33,721 nt of DNA. Origin: Pseudomonas entomophila. GTDB taxonomy: Bacteria > Pseudomonadota > Gammaproteobacteria > Pseudomonadales > Pseudomonadaceae. The stretch lies in the NCBI RefSeq assembly GCF_013523125.1, contig NZ_JAAMQJ010000048.1, forward strand, positions 1 to 33,721, in the 5' to 3' direction. The notes below the pieces were generated by a model. It was not told the DNA's origin. It did no database searches and saw only the letters and a list, made by a program, of their open reading frames with translations. The first letter of the stretch is position 1. Each line of letters begins with the position of its first letter. The translations under genes were made by a program, and so were the position numbers. Positions 17,688 through 25,294 of this stretch are shown piece after piece.

Positions 17688-19117
17688 AGCGCATGCTGTG
17701 GGTAGGGTGCCTGCTGTGCCTGAGCGCCTGCACGACGGTCGGTCCTGACTATGCGGTGCCGGAGAACGCAGCCGTGCAGCGGGACGACCTGAATGGCCCT
17801 CTGCGTCAGGATGCCGACAGCGTCGTGTCGGCCCCGGTACCGGAGAACTGGTGGCAGCTGTACCAGGACCCGCGCCTCGACGCGCTGGTGCGCCAGGCCC
17901 TGACGGCCAACAGCGATCTGCGTGTGGCCGCGGCGAACATCGCCAAGGCGCGTTCGCAAGTCGAGGTGGCCGAAGCCCAGGGGGGATTCGGTGCAAGTGG
18001 CAAGGCGGCAGCGCAGCGCCTGCAGGAGTCGGGCGAGGCCTTCCTGCTGACCGAAAAGGTGCCGGTGGCCAACATCGGCGAGGCCATTCTCAGTGCCTCG
18101 TACCAGTTCGACCTCTGGGGGACCTTCAAGCGCGGTACCGAGGCGGCCCAGGCCAATGCCGATGCGGCGCAGGCGGCGGCCGATACGGCGCGCATCACCC
18201 TGGTGGCAGATGTGGTCAAGGCCTACACCCAGGTCTGCTCGGCCAACGAGGAGTACCACATCGCTCATGAATCGCTGGCCTTGCAGGAACAGGGGGTGCA
18301 ACTGACCCAGCGCTTGCGCGATGCCGGTCGTGGCGATGAAACCCAGGTGACGCGTACCCAGACCCAATTCAAGTCGTTGCGGGCTGAATTACCGCGTTTC
18401 CAGGCCGAGCGTGAAGCCGGGCTGTTCACTTTAGCGGCGCTGCTGGCCACCCCGGTCGCGCAGTTGCCCGCTGGTACCGCCACGTGCGCCAAGCTGCCGC
18501 AGCTCACTCAGCTCATCCCGGTCGGCGACGGCGCCGCCTTGCTCAAGCGCCGCCCCGACGTCCGCCAGGCCGAGCGCCAGCTGGCTGCGGCCACCGCCAG
18601 CATTGGCGTGGCGACCGGTGCGCTGTACCCGGACATCAGCATCGGTGCGCAGGTCGGCACCATCGGTATTCTCGACAACCTGGGCGAGCCGGCGACCAAT
18701 CGCTGGGGGTTCGGACCGCTGGTCAACTGGACCCTGCCCACCAACGGCACGCGCGCGCGCATTCGTGAAGCCGAGGCCTCGACCCAGGCGGCGCTGGCGC
18801 GTTTCGACGGTGTCGTGCTCAATGCCATCCGCGAAACCCAGACGCGGTTGGCCCAGTACAGCGCCCTGCTCGATCGCCGAGAAGCGCTGGCCGATGCCGA
18901 GCGCTCGGCGAAACAGGCGGCGGACCAGACTCACCAATTCTATCAGGCCGGACGCGCGTCCTTCCTGGAGGACCTGCAAGCGACACGGACCTACACCACC
19001 ATGCGTGGACAACTGGCCGCCGCCGATGCCCAGGTGGCGCTCGGACAGATCAACGTCTTCCTGGCGCTGGGTGGCGGTTGGCACGCGCCCAACCCCGCGC
19101 CTCGCACGACGCCGTGA
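17684..19117 (+). CDS. Outer-membrane efflux lipoprotein (NodT/OprM family)
   Basis: Outer-membrane channel of the tripartite pump, 477 residues. It begins with a lipoprotein signal peptide and lipobox LSAC, lipidated at Cys16. The OprM/NodT opening motif TTVGPDYAVP follows, then two repeats of the outer-membrane-factor fold (conserved WWQLYQDPRLDALVRQAL and LLKRRPDVRQAERQL). It overlaps the adaptor gene by 4 bp and ends the operon, so this pump carries its own channel rather than borrowing TolC. Confidence 0.93.
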   Translation: MKRMLWVGCLLCLSACTTVGPDYAVPENAAVQRDDLNGPLRQDADSVVSAPVPENWWQLYQDPRLDALVRQALTANSDLRVAAANIAKARSQVEVAEAQGGFGASGKAAAQRLQESGEAFLLTEKVPVANIGEAILSASYQFDLWGTFKRGTEAAQANADAAQAAADTARITLVADVVKAYTQVCSANEEYHIAHESLALQEQGVQLTQRLRDAGRGDETQVTRTQTQFKSLRAELPRFQAEREAGLFTLAALLATPVAQLPAGTATCAKLPQLTQLIPVGDGAALLKRRPDVRQAERQLAAATASIGVATGALYPDISIGAQVGTIGILDNLGEPATNRWGFGPLVNWTLPTNGTRARIREAEASTQAALARFDGVVLNAIRETQTRLAQYSALLDRREALADAERSAKQAADQTHQFYQAGRASFLEDLQATRTYTTMRGQLAAADAQVALGQINVFLALGGGWHAPNPAPRTTP

Positions 19118-19125
19118 CGTCGACA

Positions 19126-19149
19126 GGGCGTGCCACGCCCCTTTGTCTT
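19126..19149 (+). terminator. Terminator between the efflux operon and lapD
   Basis: GGGCGT (19126-19131) and ACGCCC (19135-19140) form a tight hairpin followed by CTTTGTCTT. It lies in the 30-bp gap between two convergent genes and overlaps the lapD stop. Confidence 0.5.
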
Positions 19150-21094
19150 ACGACCAGGGAGCCGGGACGGCCACCCGTTGCCCCTGAACGCCCTGCACGC
19201 CCATTTCCTGCAACACCTTCAGCTCGCCGTCGGTTTCCACACGCTCGGCGATGAGTGGCAGGTCGATGCTGTGGGCGGCACGCTGGATGGCCTCGATGAA
19301 CAGCCGCTTGTGCTGCTCCTGGTCGATGTTGCGGATGTAGCCCCCATCGATCTTCAGATAAGCCAGGCCCAGGTGGGCCAGGTTGCCGATCATGCTGAAA
19401 CGACCGCCGAAACGCTGCAGGGCCAGACTGAAGCCCAGGTCGCGCAGGCGGCGCGTCAATTGCGCCAGGCTCGCGTGATCCGGAAGCTGTTCTTCGCCGA
19501 TCTCGAACGTCAGGCGTGGGCCCAGGGCGCGGTGGTGTCCAAGCAGGTCGTAGACCTGTTGCAGGGCCTTGGGGTCGGCCAGGGTGGCGGCCGACAGGTT
19601 CAGCGCCAGCGACTGCTCGTGTGACTGCAGGTGCTTGAGCACCTTGTCCAGCATCAGCAGGTCGAGCCGCGCCGACCAGCCGAAGCGCTCCAGCCATGGC
19701 AGGAAGCGCCCGGCCGCCACGGTCTGGCCCTGTTCGTCCTGCAGGCGCGAGATCACCTTGTAGTGGAGGATGCGCGACAGGTCGTGGCTGTCGACCACCG
19801 GCTGGAAGAACAGCTCGAACTGCCCGTTGGCCAGCGCCTGGTCCAGCCGTGTGTGCCAATCGTGATGGCTGTCGGCAGCTTGGGCCGCGACGCCCTGCTC
19901 CAGGCACACCCAGCCCGGATCGGTCTTGCTCTCGGCCATGGCCAAGGCTTCGTCGGCCAGCTTGAGCAAGGCAGGCGGCGCGTCGCCCGGCGTATACGGC
20001 GCCATGCCGATGCAGGCCACTGGCGTCACATCGCTGGCCCCGGTTTCGTGCAGGCTCTGGAGCGTGACCTCGAGCGCCTGGGCCAGTTGGATGGCTTCCT
20101 CGTGCACCATGCCGGGCGCCAGCACCGCGAATTCGCCACCACGGCTACGGGTGATCAGGTTGTTGGTTTCAGGGAAGCGCGCGCAGGTACGCTGGAGCTG
20201 CTGCCCGATGGCCTGGAGCAGCTGGTCGGTGCGCTGCCCGCCCAGGCGCGCATTGAGCCCGGTCAGGTCCTGCACCCTCAGCAACAGCAGGTAACCTTGC
20301 CGTGCATCCTCGAGGTTGCTGACCCGTGCGGCCAGCTGCATCTCGAAGTACCGTCGGTTGGCCAGGCCGGTGAGGCTGTCCTGGTAGGACTCGACCCTGA
20401 GCCGTTCGCTACGCTCGGCCTGCTCCTGGAACAGCGCCTTGAGCTTTTCGACCATCTGGTTCATCGCCTGCACCACCCGGCGCAGTTCCGGCGTACTGGG
20501 CAAGTCGGGCAGGCTGAGGAATTCGCGTCGGGCGATGGCGTGGGACTGCGCCACCATGTAGTCCAGCGGGCGCAATTGTCGACGCAGCAGCAACGCACCG
20601 AGCACGGCACTGATGGCGCCGCACAGCAGCAGCCAGCTCAGGCTGCCCAGGGCGCTTTGCCAGAGCTTGGACAACGCGAACATCGGGTGGCTGATCACCT
20701 CGACCCGTGCGGCCTGCTGCCAGCCACGGCTGACGATGGCATCGCCGCCGGCCGCCTCCAGGCCGATCAGGCGAATGAACCAGCGCGGCACGCCATGGGT
20801 GTCGGGCTCGGCGTGCCGCTCGACCAGCACCGCGTTGGAACCCAGGTCCACGACCTTGATGCTGGCGTAATAGCCACTGTCGAAGATCGAGCTGACCATC
20901 AACTCGACCATCGCCGGGTCATCGATGTTCGGCGTCAGTGACAGCGCTAGGGCGGTGGCGGCGTCCTGCGCGTGGGAGCGCAACTGGTTGACGTACTGAC
21001 TGCGCGAGCTTTCCAGGCTGACCATGAAACTGCCGCTGAACGCGACGACCAGGAACAGGCAGATGGCCAACAGCAATTGTTTGAACAGTGACAT
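19148..21094 (-). CDS. lapD: c-di-GMP receptor LapD with degenerate GGDEF-EAL domains
   Basis: Inner-membrane receptor that binds cytoplasmic c-di-GMP and then sequesters the periplasmic protease LapG, protecting LapA. It has 648 residues, as expected. The first helix is at about 5-25, then a periplasmic sensing domain to about 148, a second helix at about 150-170, and a HAMP/signalling helix to about 235. The GGDEF domain is degenerate (RGGEF at 318-322). The EAL domain has KVISR (446-450) in place of the EAL motif, so it should bind but not make or degrade c-di-GMP. Trp125 in SRGWQQAAR corresponds to the LapG-contacting tryptophan described for LapD. It lies 9 bp after lapG in one operon. 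A degenerate C-terminal tail follows the EAL fold. Confidence 0.95.
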   Translation of the reverse strand: MSLFKQLLLAICLFLVVAFSGSFMVSLESSRSQYVNQLRSHAQDAATALALSLTPNIDDPAMVELMVSSIFDSGYYASIKVVDLGSNAVLVERHAEPDTHGVPRWFIRLIGLEAAGGDAIVSRGWQQAARVEVISHPMFALSKLWQSALGSLSWLLLCGAISAVLGALLLRRQLRPLDYMVAQSHAIARREFLSLPDLPSTPELRRVVQAMNQMVEKLKALFQEQAERSERLRVESYQDSLTGLANRRYFEMQLAARVSNLEDARQGYLLLLRVQDLTGLNARLGGQRTDQLLQAIGQQLQRTCARFPETNNLITRSRGGEFAVLAPGMVHEEAIQLAQALEVTLQSLHETGASDVTPVACIGMAPYTPGDAPPALLKLADEALAMAESKTDPGWVCLEQGVAAQAADSHHDWHTRLDQALANGQFELFFQPVVDSHDLSRILHYKVISRLQDEQGQTVAAGRFLPWLERFGWSARLDLLMLDKVLKHLQSHEQSLALNLSAATLADPKALQQVYDLLGHHRALGPRLTFEIGEEQLPDHASLAQLTRRLRDLGFSLALQRFGGRFSMIGNLAHLGLAYLKIDGGYIRNIDQEQHKRLFIEAIQRAAHSIDLPLIAERVETDGELKVLQEMGVQGVQGQRVAVPAPWS

Positions 21095-21103
21095 CGGTGA
21101 TCC

Positions 21104-21796
21104 TCAGTAGACCGGTTCGGCCGGGAACCCTTCGGCCTGCATTTTCTTGAGTACATCCTGCCAGCGCGACAGACGCTTGGTATCGCCGACTTTCTTGTTG
21201 CCAGCTGCTCCTGTCAGCCACAATCCCTCACCATTGAAGGCGTAGACCGGCAGCAGGTCGGGCCGTTGGTTGGCGGGCTTGATCGGGTCGATCAGGCTGT
21301 CGAGCACCAGGGGCATGGCCTCCGGGCTGGCATAGTACGTCAGGACCATGTGCGCGCGGTTCTGGCGCAAGGCCTTGACGTAGGTGATACGCAGCTTTTC
21401 ACTGGCGATGCCCATGCGGCGAAGGCTGAAGTACTTGGCGATGGCATAGTCCTCGCAATCCCCGGCGCCCTTGATCAGGGCCTGGATCGGCGTGGCCCAG
21501 TAATCGGCCTCGTGCCAGAGGTCGATGTCCTCGACATATCGCAGTTGCTGGTTGAAGAAGCGGTTGACCACCTGCAAGCGCTCCAGCTCGCTGCCTTGCT
21601 TCTGTGTCGTCAGCAGGTGTTGCCAGGCGTCGATTCGTGCCTGACCGGCGCCCAGTGGCCCATACAAGCCTTGCGCGCGGCGGCTGATCTGGGAAAAATC
21701 CCAATCCGCGTGCAGGCCGCCCAGCAACAGGCAGCCCAGCAGTACGGCCTGGCCCAGACGTCTGAGGGTCAGGTTGAGGATCCAAGGTATCGCCAC
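21104..21796 (-). CDS. lapG: Periplasmic cysteine protease LapG (BTLCP family)
   Basis: Calcium-dependent transglutaminase-like protease that cuts the LapA N-terminus at its dialanine site and frees the cell from the surface. With GTG 21796 as start it has 230 residues and a signal-type hydrophobic segment (LGQAVLLGCLLLGGLHA). The catalytic triad is visible: Cys in GAGDCEDYA (about 114), His in NRAHMVL (about 149) and Asp in LVLDSLID (about 166). The frame is open upstream to 22018, so starts at 21889 (ATG) or elsewhere are possible; 21796 is chosen on family length, and no strong ribosome site supports any option. It is first in the lapGD operon. Confidence 0.92.
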   Translation of the reverse strand: MAIPWILNLTLRRLGQAVLLGCLLLGGLHADWDFSQISRRAQGLYGPLGAGQARIDAWQHLLTTQKQGSELERLQVVNRFFNQQLRYVEDIDLWHEADYWATPIQALIKGAGDCEDYAIAKYFSLRRMGIASEKLRITYVKALRQNRAHMVLTYYASPEAMPLVLDSLIDPIKPANQRPDLLPVYAFNGEGLWLTGAAGNKKVGDTKRLSRWQDVLKKMQAEGFPAEPVY

Positions 21797-21997
21797 GGCG
21801 AGCGCTCGAGCAGATCGGTCGAAAGGGCCGATGGTGCGGCCTGGGTGTGTAAAAAACAATGGCACCTTGCAATCATCACGGCCTCCCATCCTTATGCCAG
21901 ACGAACGGGTTATAGCCAATGCCGTGAGAGAGTTGCGACTTCTTGCACCATAGCCTTTATCATGCCGTCCAATGGTACGATCGGCTTGTAACCAGGT

Positions 21998-22038
21998 TTG
22001 ACAAGGACTTCTTCCCATCTAAGGTTATTGGATCCAAT
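21998..22038 (+). promoter_or_regulatory. Promoter and VanR-like operator of the GntR regulator
   Basis: TTGACA (21998-22003) and TAAGGT (22020-22025), spaced by 16 bp, make a plausible sigma70 promoter. Directly downstream, at the expected transcription start, lies a perfect 12-bp palindrome ATTGGATCCAAT (22027-22038). The same sequence is known as the operator of the GntR/FCD regulator VanR in Caulobacter. This points to autorepression by the adjacent GntR protein. Confidence 0.65.
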
Positions 22039-22064
22039 GCATTCAGGCATCAGGCGTACACTCC

Positions 22065-22757
22065 GTGGCCACTAAAACTAGACTGCTAAGCGCTGTATTG
22101 GGTGGTGAACAGCTGTCACCGCATCTGGCGCGCAGTGTCATCGAAGAACGGCTGCGAAGTGCCATTCTCGATGGTCGCCTGCCGCCGGGGACGGCTGTAC
22201 GCCAACAGGAACTGGCCACGCTGTTCGGCGTCAGTCGCATGCCCGTCCGCGAGGCGCTTCGACAGCTCGAGGCGCAGTCCCTGCTCAAGGTCGTCATGCA
22301 CAAGGGCGCGGTCGTCGCCCCTTTGATCGGTGAAGATGCAGTCGATACGTACGACCTGCGGCTGATTCTGGAAAGCGAAGCGTTGCGTCAATCCATTCCG
22401 CTGCTCGATGCGTCCGACATCGCCTTGGCGCGTGATTACATTCGCCAGTTGGAAACCGAAACACGCCATGCCGAGATCGGTCGGTTGAACCGTCTGTTCC
22501 ACATGACGCTGTACAGCAAGGCCAAGAATCAGAAACTGTTGCGCTTGATCGACAACGAATTGAGCGAGGAAGAGCGTTTCTTGCGCTTCCACTTGTCGTC
22601 CATGGGCCTGGGCCAACTGACGCAGGACGACCATAATGCCTTGGCCGATGCGGCCAGCGACAAACTCGTCGATGAGGCGCTGCTGGTCCTGGAGCGCCAC
22701 CTGAGCAATGCCTCGCGAACGATCCGCGCCTACTTGAACCGCCAAGTCAGCGCCTGA
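22065..22757 (+). CDS. GntR-family transcriptional regulator, FCD (FadR/VanR) subfamily
   Basis: Ligand-responsive DNA-binding protein of 230 residues. An N-terminal winged HTH (about 20-85, with ILDGRLPPGTAVRQQELATLFGVSRMPVREALRQLE in family order) is followed by an all-helical FCD domain (about 95-220). Metal/ligand positions are suggested by D97/R98 in DLRLILE, H145 in LFHMTLY and the later H residues. Start GTG 22065 is the only usable start in frame; the ribosome site is weak. It is divergent from lapG and probably autoregulated at the ATTGGATCCAAT palindrome. Whether it controls lapGD or the downstream pvf genes is unknown; the pvf genes start 0.8 kb away. Confidence 0.88.
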   Translation: MATKTRLLSAVLGGEQLSPHLARSVIEERLRSAILDGRLPPGTAVRQQELATLFGVSRMPVREALRQLEAQSLLKVVMHKGAVVAPLIGEDAVDTYDLRLILESEALRQSIPLLDASDIALARDYIRQLETETRHAEIGRLNRLFHMTLYSKAKNQKLLRLIDNELSEEERFLRFHLSSMGLGQLTQDDHNALADAASDKLVDEALLVLERHLSNASRTIRAYLNRQVSA

Positions 22758-23582
22758 GCCTGGCAACGCGTACACGCAGGCGGCGCTCCACGGCGCCGCT
22801 GGGTGCCCTGTGTGTATTTCAAACTGTTTCCACAATGCGCGCTACGTCGCTTCCTGCGCCCCCCGCAGGGTGCATGCGGTGTCACGTCTAGAGGACGCCC
22901 TGCTCGTACCACTCCCTCAACGCTTCCAGGGCTTGCGTCGAAATGAAGCGCCCCTGACCGCTCGCCCGTGCCAGCAACGCTGATCCCCTCAGCAAGCCCC
23001 TGACCGCGCCCGCGCCGAGCGACACGCAGAGCAAACTCTCACTTTTGGTGCTGGCACCATGGCGGCAACCATTAATCCGGCACACTCTATGGCTCGGCAC
23101 GACTGCTGATCGCCTACGGGCGGGCCTGGTCGGCCGCTGACCATCACCTGCAGAAGGAGTCTGCTACCGGGCACAGGACCGACTACCGATCAGCCGCCCC
23201 TCAAGTTCAACTCATCGTCCTTCCTCTTTTCCAGTGCTCGGGTGAAGCATTCACTCAATGTCTTATTTTGATTAGCGTTAATCGAAAGGCACTGACGCAG
23301 GTATGACATTGCACACTTAGTTGCAGTGGCGCTGGCACTCGCCCGCCTTAAAGTTACCCTATTTAAAAACTTCAAAAACACGTTGCCACCGCTTGCCAGA
23401 TTGATCTAAGTTGAAATGGCCGGCATCGAGATCACCCTGCAGCCTCCCTGGCGTCAGGGTTTCGTTTGCGCCATCGGCCACTTCACACTTCGACGATCGA
23501 TGTCCCGGTTCAGGCCCACGGCTGCGTGCGTCCTGTACCTGACTGTTCGAACCGTCCTTTACAACATGGACAGGAACTTATA
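22758..23582. other. Long intergenic region upstream of the pvf cluster
   Basis: This is 825 bp without a convincing gene. Next to gntR are two GC-rich hairpins lacking T tracts: GCGGCGC/GCGCCGC at 22780-22799 and CCTGCG/CGCAGG at 22853-22869. The section 22880-23210 has only short minus-strand frames with no recognisable domain or ribosome site. From about 23210 to 23410 the DNA is clearly AT-richer than its surroundings and holds an inverted repeat GATTA-N4-TAATC (23270-23283). The pvf promoter is probably in or after this part. A GGA-rich stretch lies just before the pvfA start. Confidence 0.6.
23564..23576 (+). promoter_or_regulatory. Possible RsmA/CsrA site over the pvfA ribosome-binding site
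   Basis: The leader ACATGGACAGGAA immediately before pvfA contains two GGA motifs. The first fits most of the RsmA consensus CANGGANG, and the second is the ribosome site itself. A GTCC at 23554-23557 could pair with GGAC at 23568-23571 to present part of it in a hairpin. Mgo/pvf genes are reported to be under GacS/GacA control, which acts through RsmA. The motif is seen; RsmA binding is inferred. Confidence 0.4.
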
Positions 23583-24359
23583 ATGAACGCGTCAAATACC
23601 GAACTTCAGTCGTGCAAGTTAGCGTTGTCGCGCCACCCCCTCTTTTCGTCCATCGATACACCGGCGTTATTGTGCCGCTTCATGGAAACCCATGTCTTTG
23701 CCGTGTGGGACTTCATGTCGCTGACCAAACGTCTGCAACAGGAATTGACCTGTATCGCCTTGCCGTGGCTGCCGCCGCATGATCCTGCCGCTGCCCGGTT
23801 GATCAACGAAATCGTCCTGGGCGAAGAGTCCGATGATCGACTCGACCACGGGCACTACAGCCACTTCGAACTGTACCTGGATGCCATGCGTGAAGTGGGC
23901 GCCGACACCCGGGCCATCGAACGCTTCATCGCCCTGCAACGCGAAGGCGTGGCCCCGCTCGACGCCTTGCAGACGTGCGGTGCGAGCGAGGCGGCCAAGG
24001 CGTTCGTCGCCGACACGCTGGAGGTAGCCCTCAGTGCACCGGCGCACTGCGTGGCAGCGGCGTTCCTGCATGGGCGCGAGAGTGTCATCCCGATGATGTT
24101 CCAGCAGATCCTCGACGCGTGGGGCATCGGCAGGGAGCAGGCACCGACGTTCCGCTATTACCTGCAACGCCACATCGATGTCGATTCCGAAGACCACGGT
24201 CCGGCGGCCGAGCGCCTGCTGGCACGCCTGGTGGGGGACGATGCCCACAAGCAACAGCAGGTGCTGCGCGCTGCCTTGGACGCCATCGCCAGTCGCGAAC
24301 GGTTGTGGGATCGCGTTCAGGCCGATTTGCAGGTCGTGGCCGTCGAGGTGGTCTCATGA
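23583..24359 (+). CDS. pvfA: Haem-oxygenase-like diiron protein (DUF3050), PvfA/MgoB
   Basis: First enzyme gene of the pvf/mgo signal cluster; 258 residues. ATG 23583 follows CAGGA at a good distance, although the frame is open upstream to 23466. The protein matches DUF3050 haem-oxygenase-like proteins: METHVF (34-39), GEESDD (80-85), SHFELY (93-98), FLHGRE (161-166) and RHIDVDSEDHGP (196-207) supply the Glu/His/Asp residues of a predicted diiron site. Related haem-oxygenase-like oxidases perform N-oxidation or desaturation; its exact step is not read from sequence. Its last four bases overlap pvfB, indicating coupled expression. Confidence 0.85.
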   Translation: MNASNTELQSCKLALSRHPLFSSIDTPALLCRFMETHVFAVWDFMSLTKRLQQELTCIALPWLPPHDPAAARLINEIVLGEESDDRLDHGHYSHFELYLDAMREVGADTRAIERFIALQREGVAPLDALQTCGASEAAKAFVADTLEVALSAPAHCVAAAFLHGRESVIPMMFQQILDAWGIGREQAPTFRYYLQRHIDVDSEDHGPAAERLLARLVGDDAHKQQQVLRAALDAIASRERLWDRVQADLQVVAVEVVS

Positions 24360-25285
24360 ATGCTCAGGATTACCGTTCCTTCGCCGACACCTGGGAGGCA
24401 CGCGCCACCATTCGCACGCGCCCGCGGCGCATGGTCGAGGACGATCATCGCCTGATCTACCCCCTCAGTCGACAACCGCTGGCCCTGAGCGAAACCTTGC
24501 AGCGCGAGTGCCCTCACCTGCGTGACTTCGTGCTGGTGCAGAGCCTGTACAAGTTCATCAACGACGTGGTGATCTTCGAAACCGAGATCGTCGACCGGAC
24601 GGCGCGCCGCATCGCCAAGGACACCTTCGCCGTGCGCTTCCCCTTCGCGTGCCGCTACGACGCCATGACCGTGGTGGTGGACGAGGATTATCACGCCCTG
24701 GTGGCGCTGGACTTCCTCCAGCAGACCATCGCCCTGACCCAGATCGAGCCGATCGAACTGCCAGCCGAGATCGAGTTGAGCCGGGCGATTCCAGCGGCGT
24801 TGCAGCACGTACCCGCGAGGCTGCGCGACCCTGTCGAGCTGATCTGCGTGGGCATCGCCGAGAACACCCTCACCGACGACGTGGCGGCGTTCGCCCGCGA
24901 CGACACGGTCAAGCCGTCGGTGAAGGGGTTGATGGCCGATCACCTGCTGGATGAGGGGCGCCATTCCAGCTTCTGGGCACGACTGACGCGGATCTATTGG
25001 CAGTCCGCGCCCGAGACGGACCGTGAAGCCATCGCCCAGGTGTTGCCGGTGTTCCTGGCGCACTACCTGACCAGCGACATCCAGCAGCGCTTCGACATGA
25101 CCTTGATCGAGGCGATGCCGGTCACGAGCGCCATCCGCGCCGCACTGCGCGAGGAAGTGCGCGGCCTGGCCTATCCGATCAACCGCCAGCACCCGTTGCT
25201 CGGCAACATCCTGCGTTTCTTCCGCGCCAGTTCGATGCTCGACGCCGCCTGCGTACAGCAGGCGTTGCGCGATTACCTGCCCTAG
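24356..25285 (+). CDS. pvfB: AurF-type diiron N-oxygenase, PvfB/MgoC
   Basis: Predicted cytoplasmic N-oxygenase of 309 residues that oxidises an amine in the pathway. Candidate diiron ligands follow the AurF pattern: a Glu in FETEIVDR (75 or 77), E110 and H113 in DEDYH, E169 in GIAENTL, and H196, E200, H203 in HLLDEGRH. The ATG at 24356 overlaps the pvfA stop as ATGA. The frame is open farther upstream, but that stretch is antisense-like sequence inside pvfA. In characterised pvf/mgo clusters this enzyme is needed for N-oxide or diazeniumdiolate formation. The pvfC gene follows after 9 bp. Confidence 0.9.
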   Translation: MNAQDYRSFADTWEARATIRTRPRRMVEDDHRLIYPLSRQPLALSETLQRECPHLRDFVLVQSLYKFINDVVIFETEIVDRTARRIAKDTFAVRFPFACRYDAMTVVVDEDYHALVALDFLQQTIALTQIEPIELPAEIELSRAIPAALQHVPARLRDPVELICVGIAENTLTDDVAAFARDDTVKPSVKGLMADHLLDEGRHSSFWARLTRIYWQSAPETDREAIAQVLPVFLAHYLTSDIQQRFDMTLIEAMPVTSAIRAALREEVRGLAYPINRQHPLLGNILRFFRASSMLDAACVQQALRDYLP

Positions 25286-25294
25286 GAGGCTGCC

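Noticed and set aside
22888..23381. Short minus-strand frames of 60-70 codons between gntR and pvfA
   Set aside because: No ribosome sites, no recognisable motifs and mutually overlapping frames; not supportable as genes or as identifiable gene remnants.
23579..23584. TATAAT overlapping the pvfA start codon as a -10 promoter
   Set aside because: The nearest -35-like sequence is only 15 bp upstream, and transcription from it would begin inside the gene; most likely chance.
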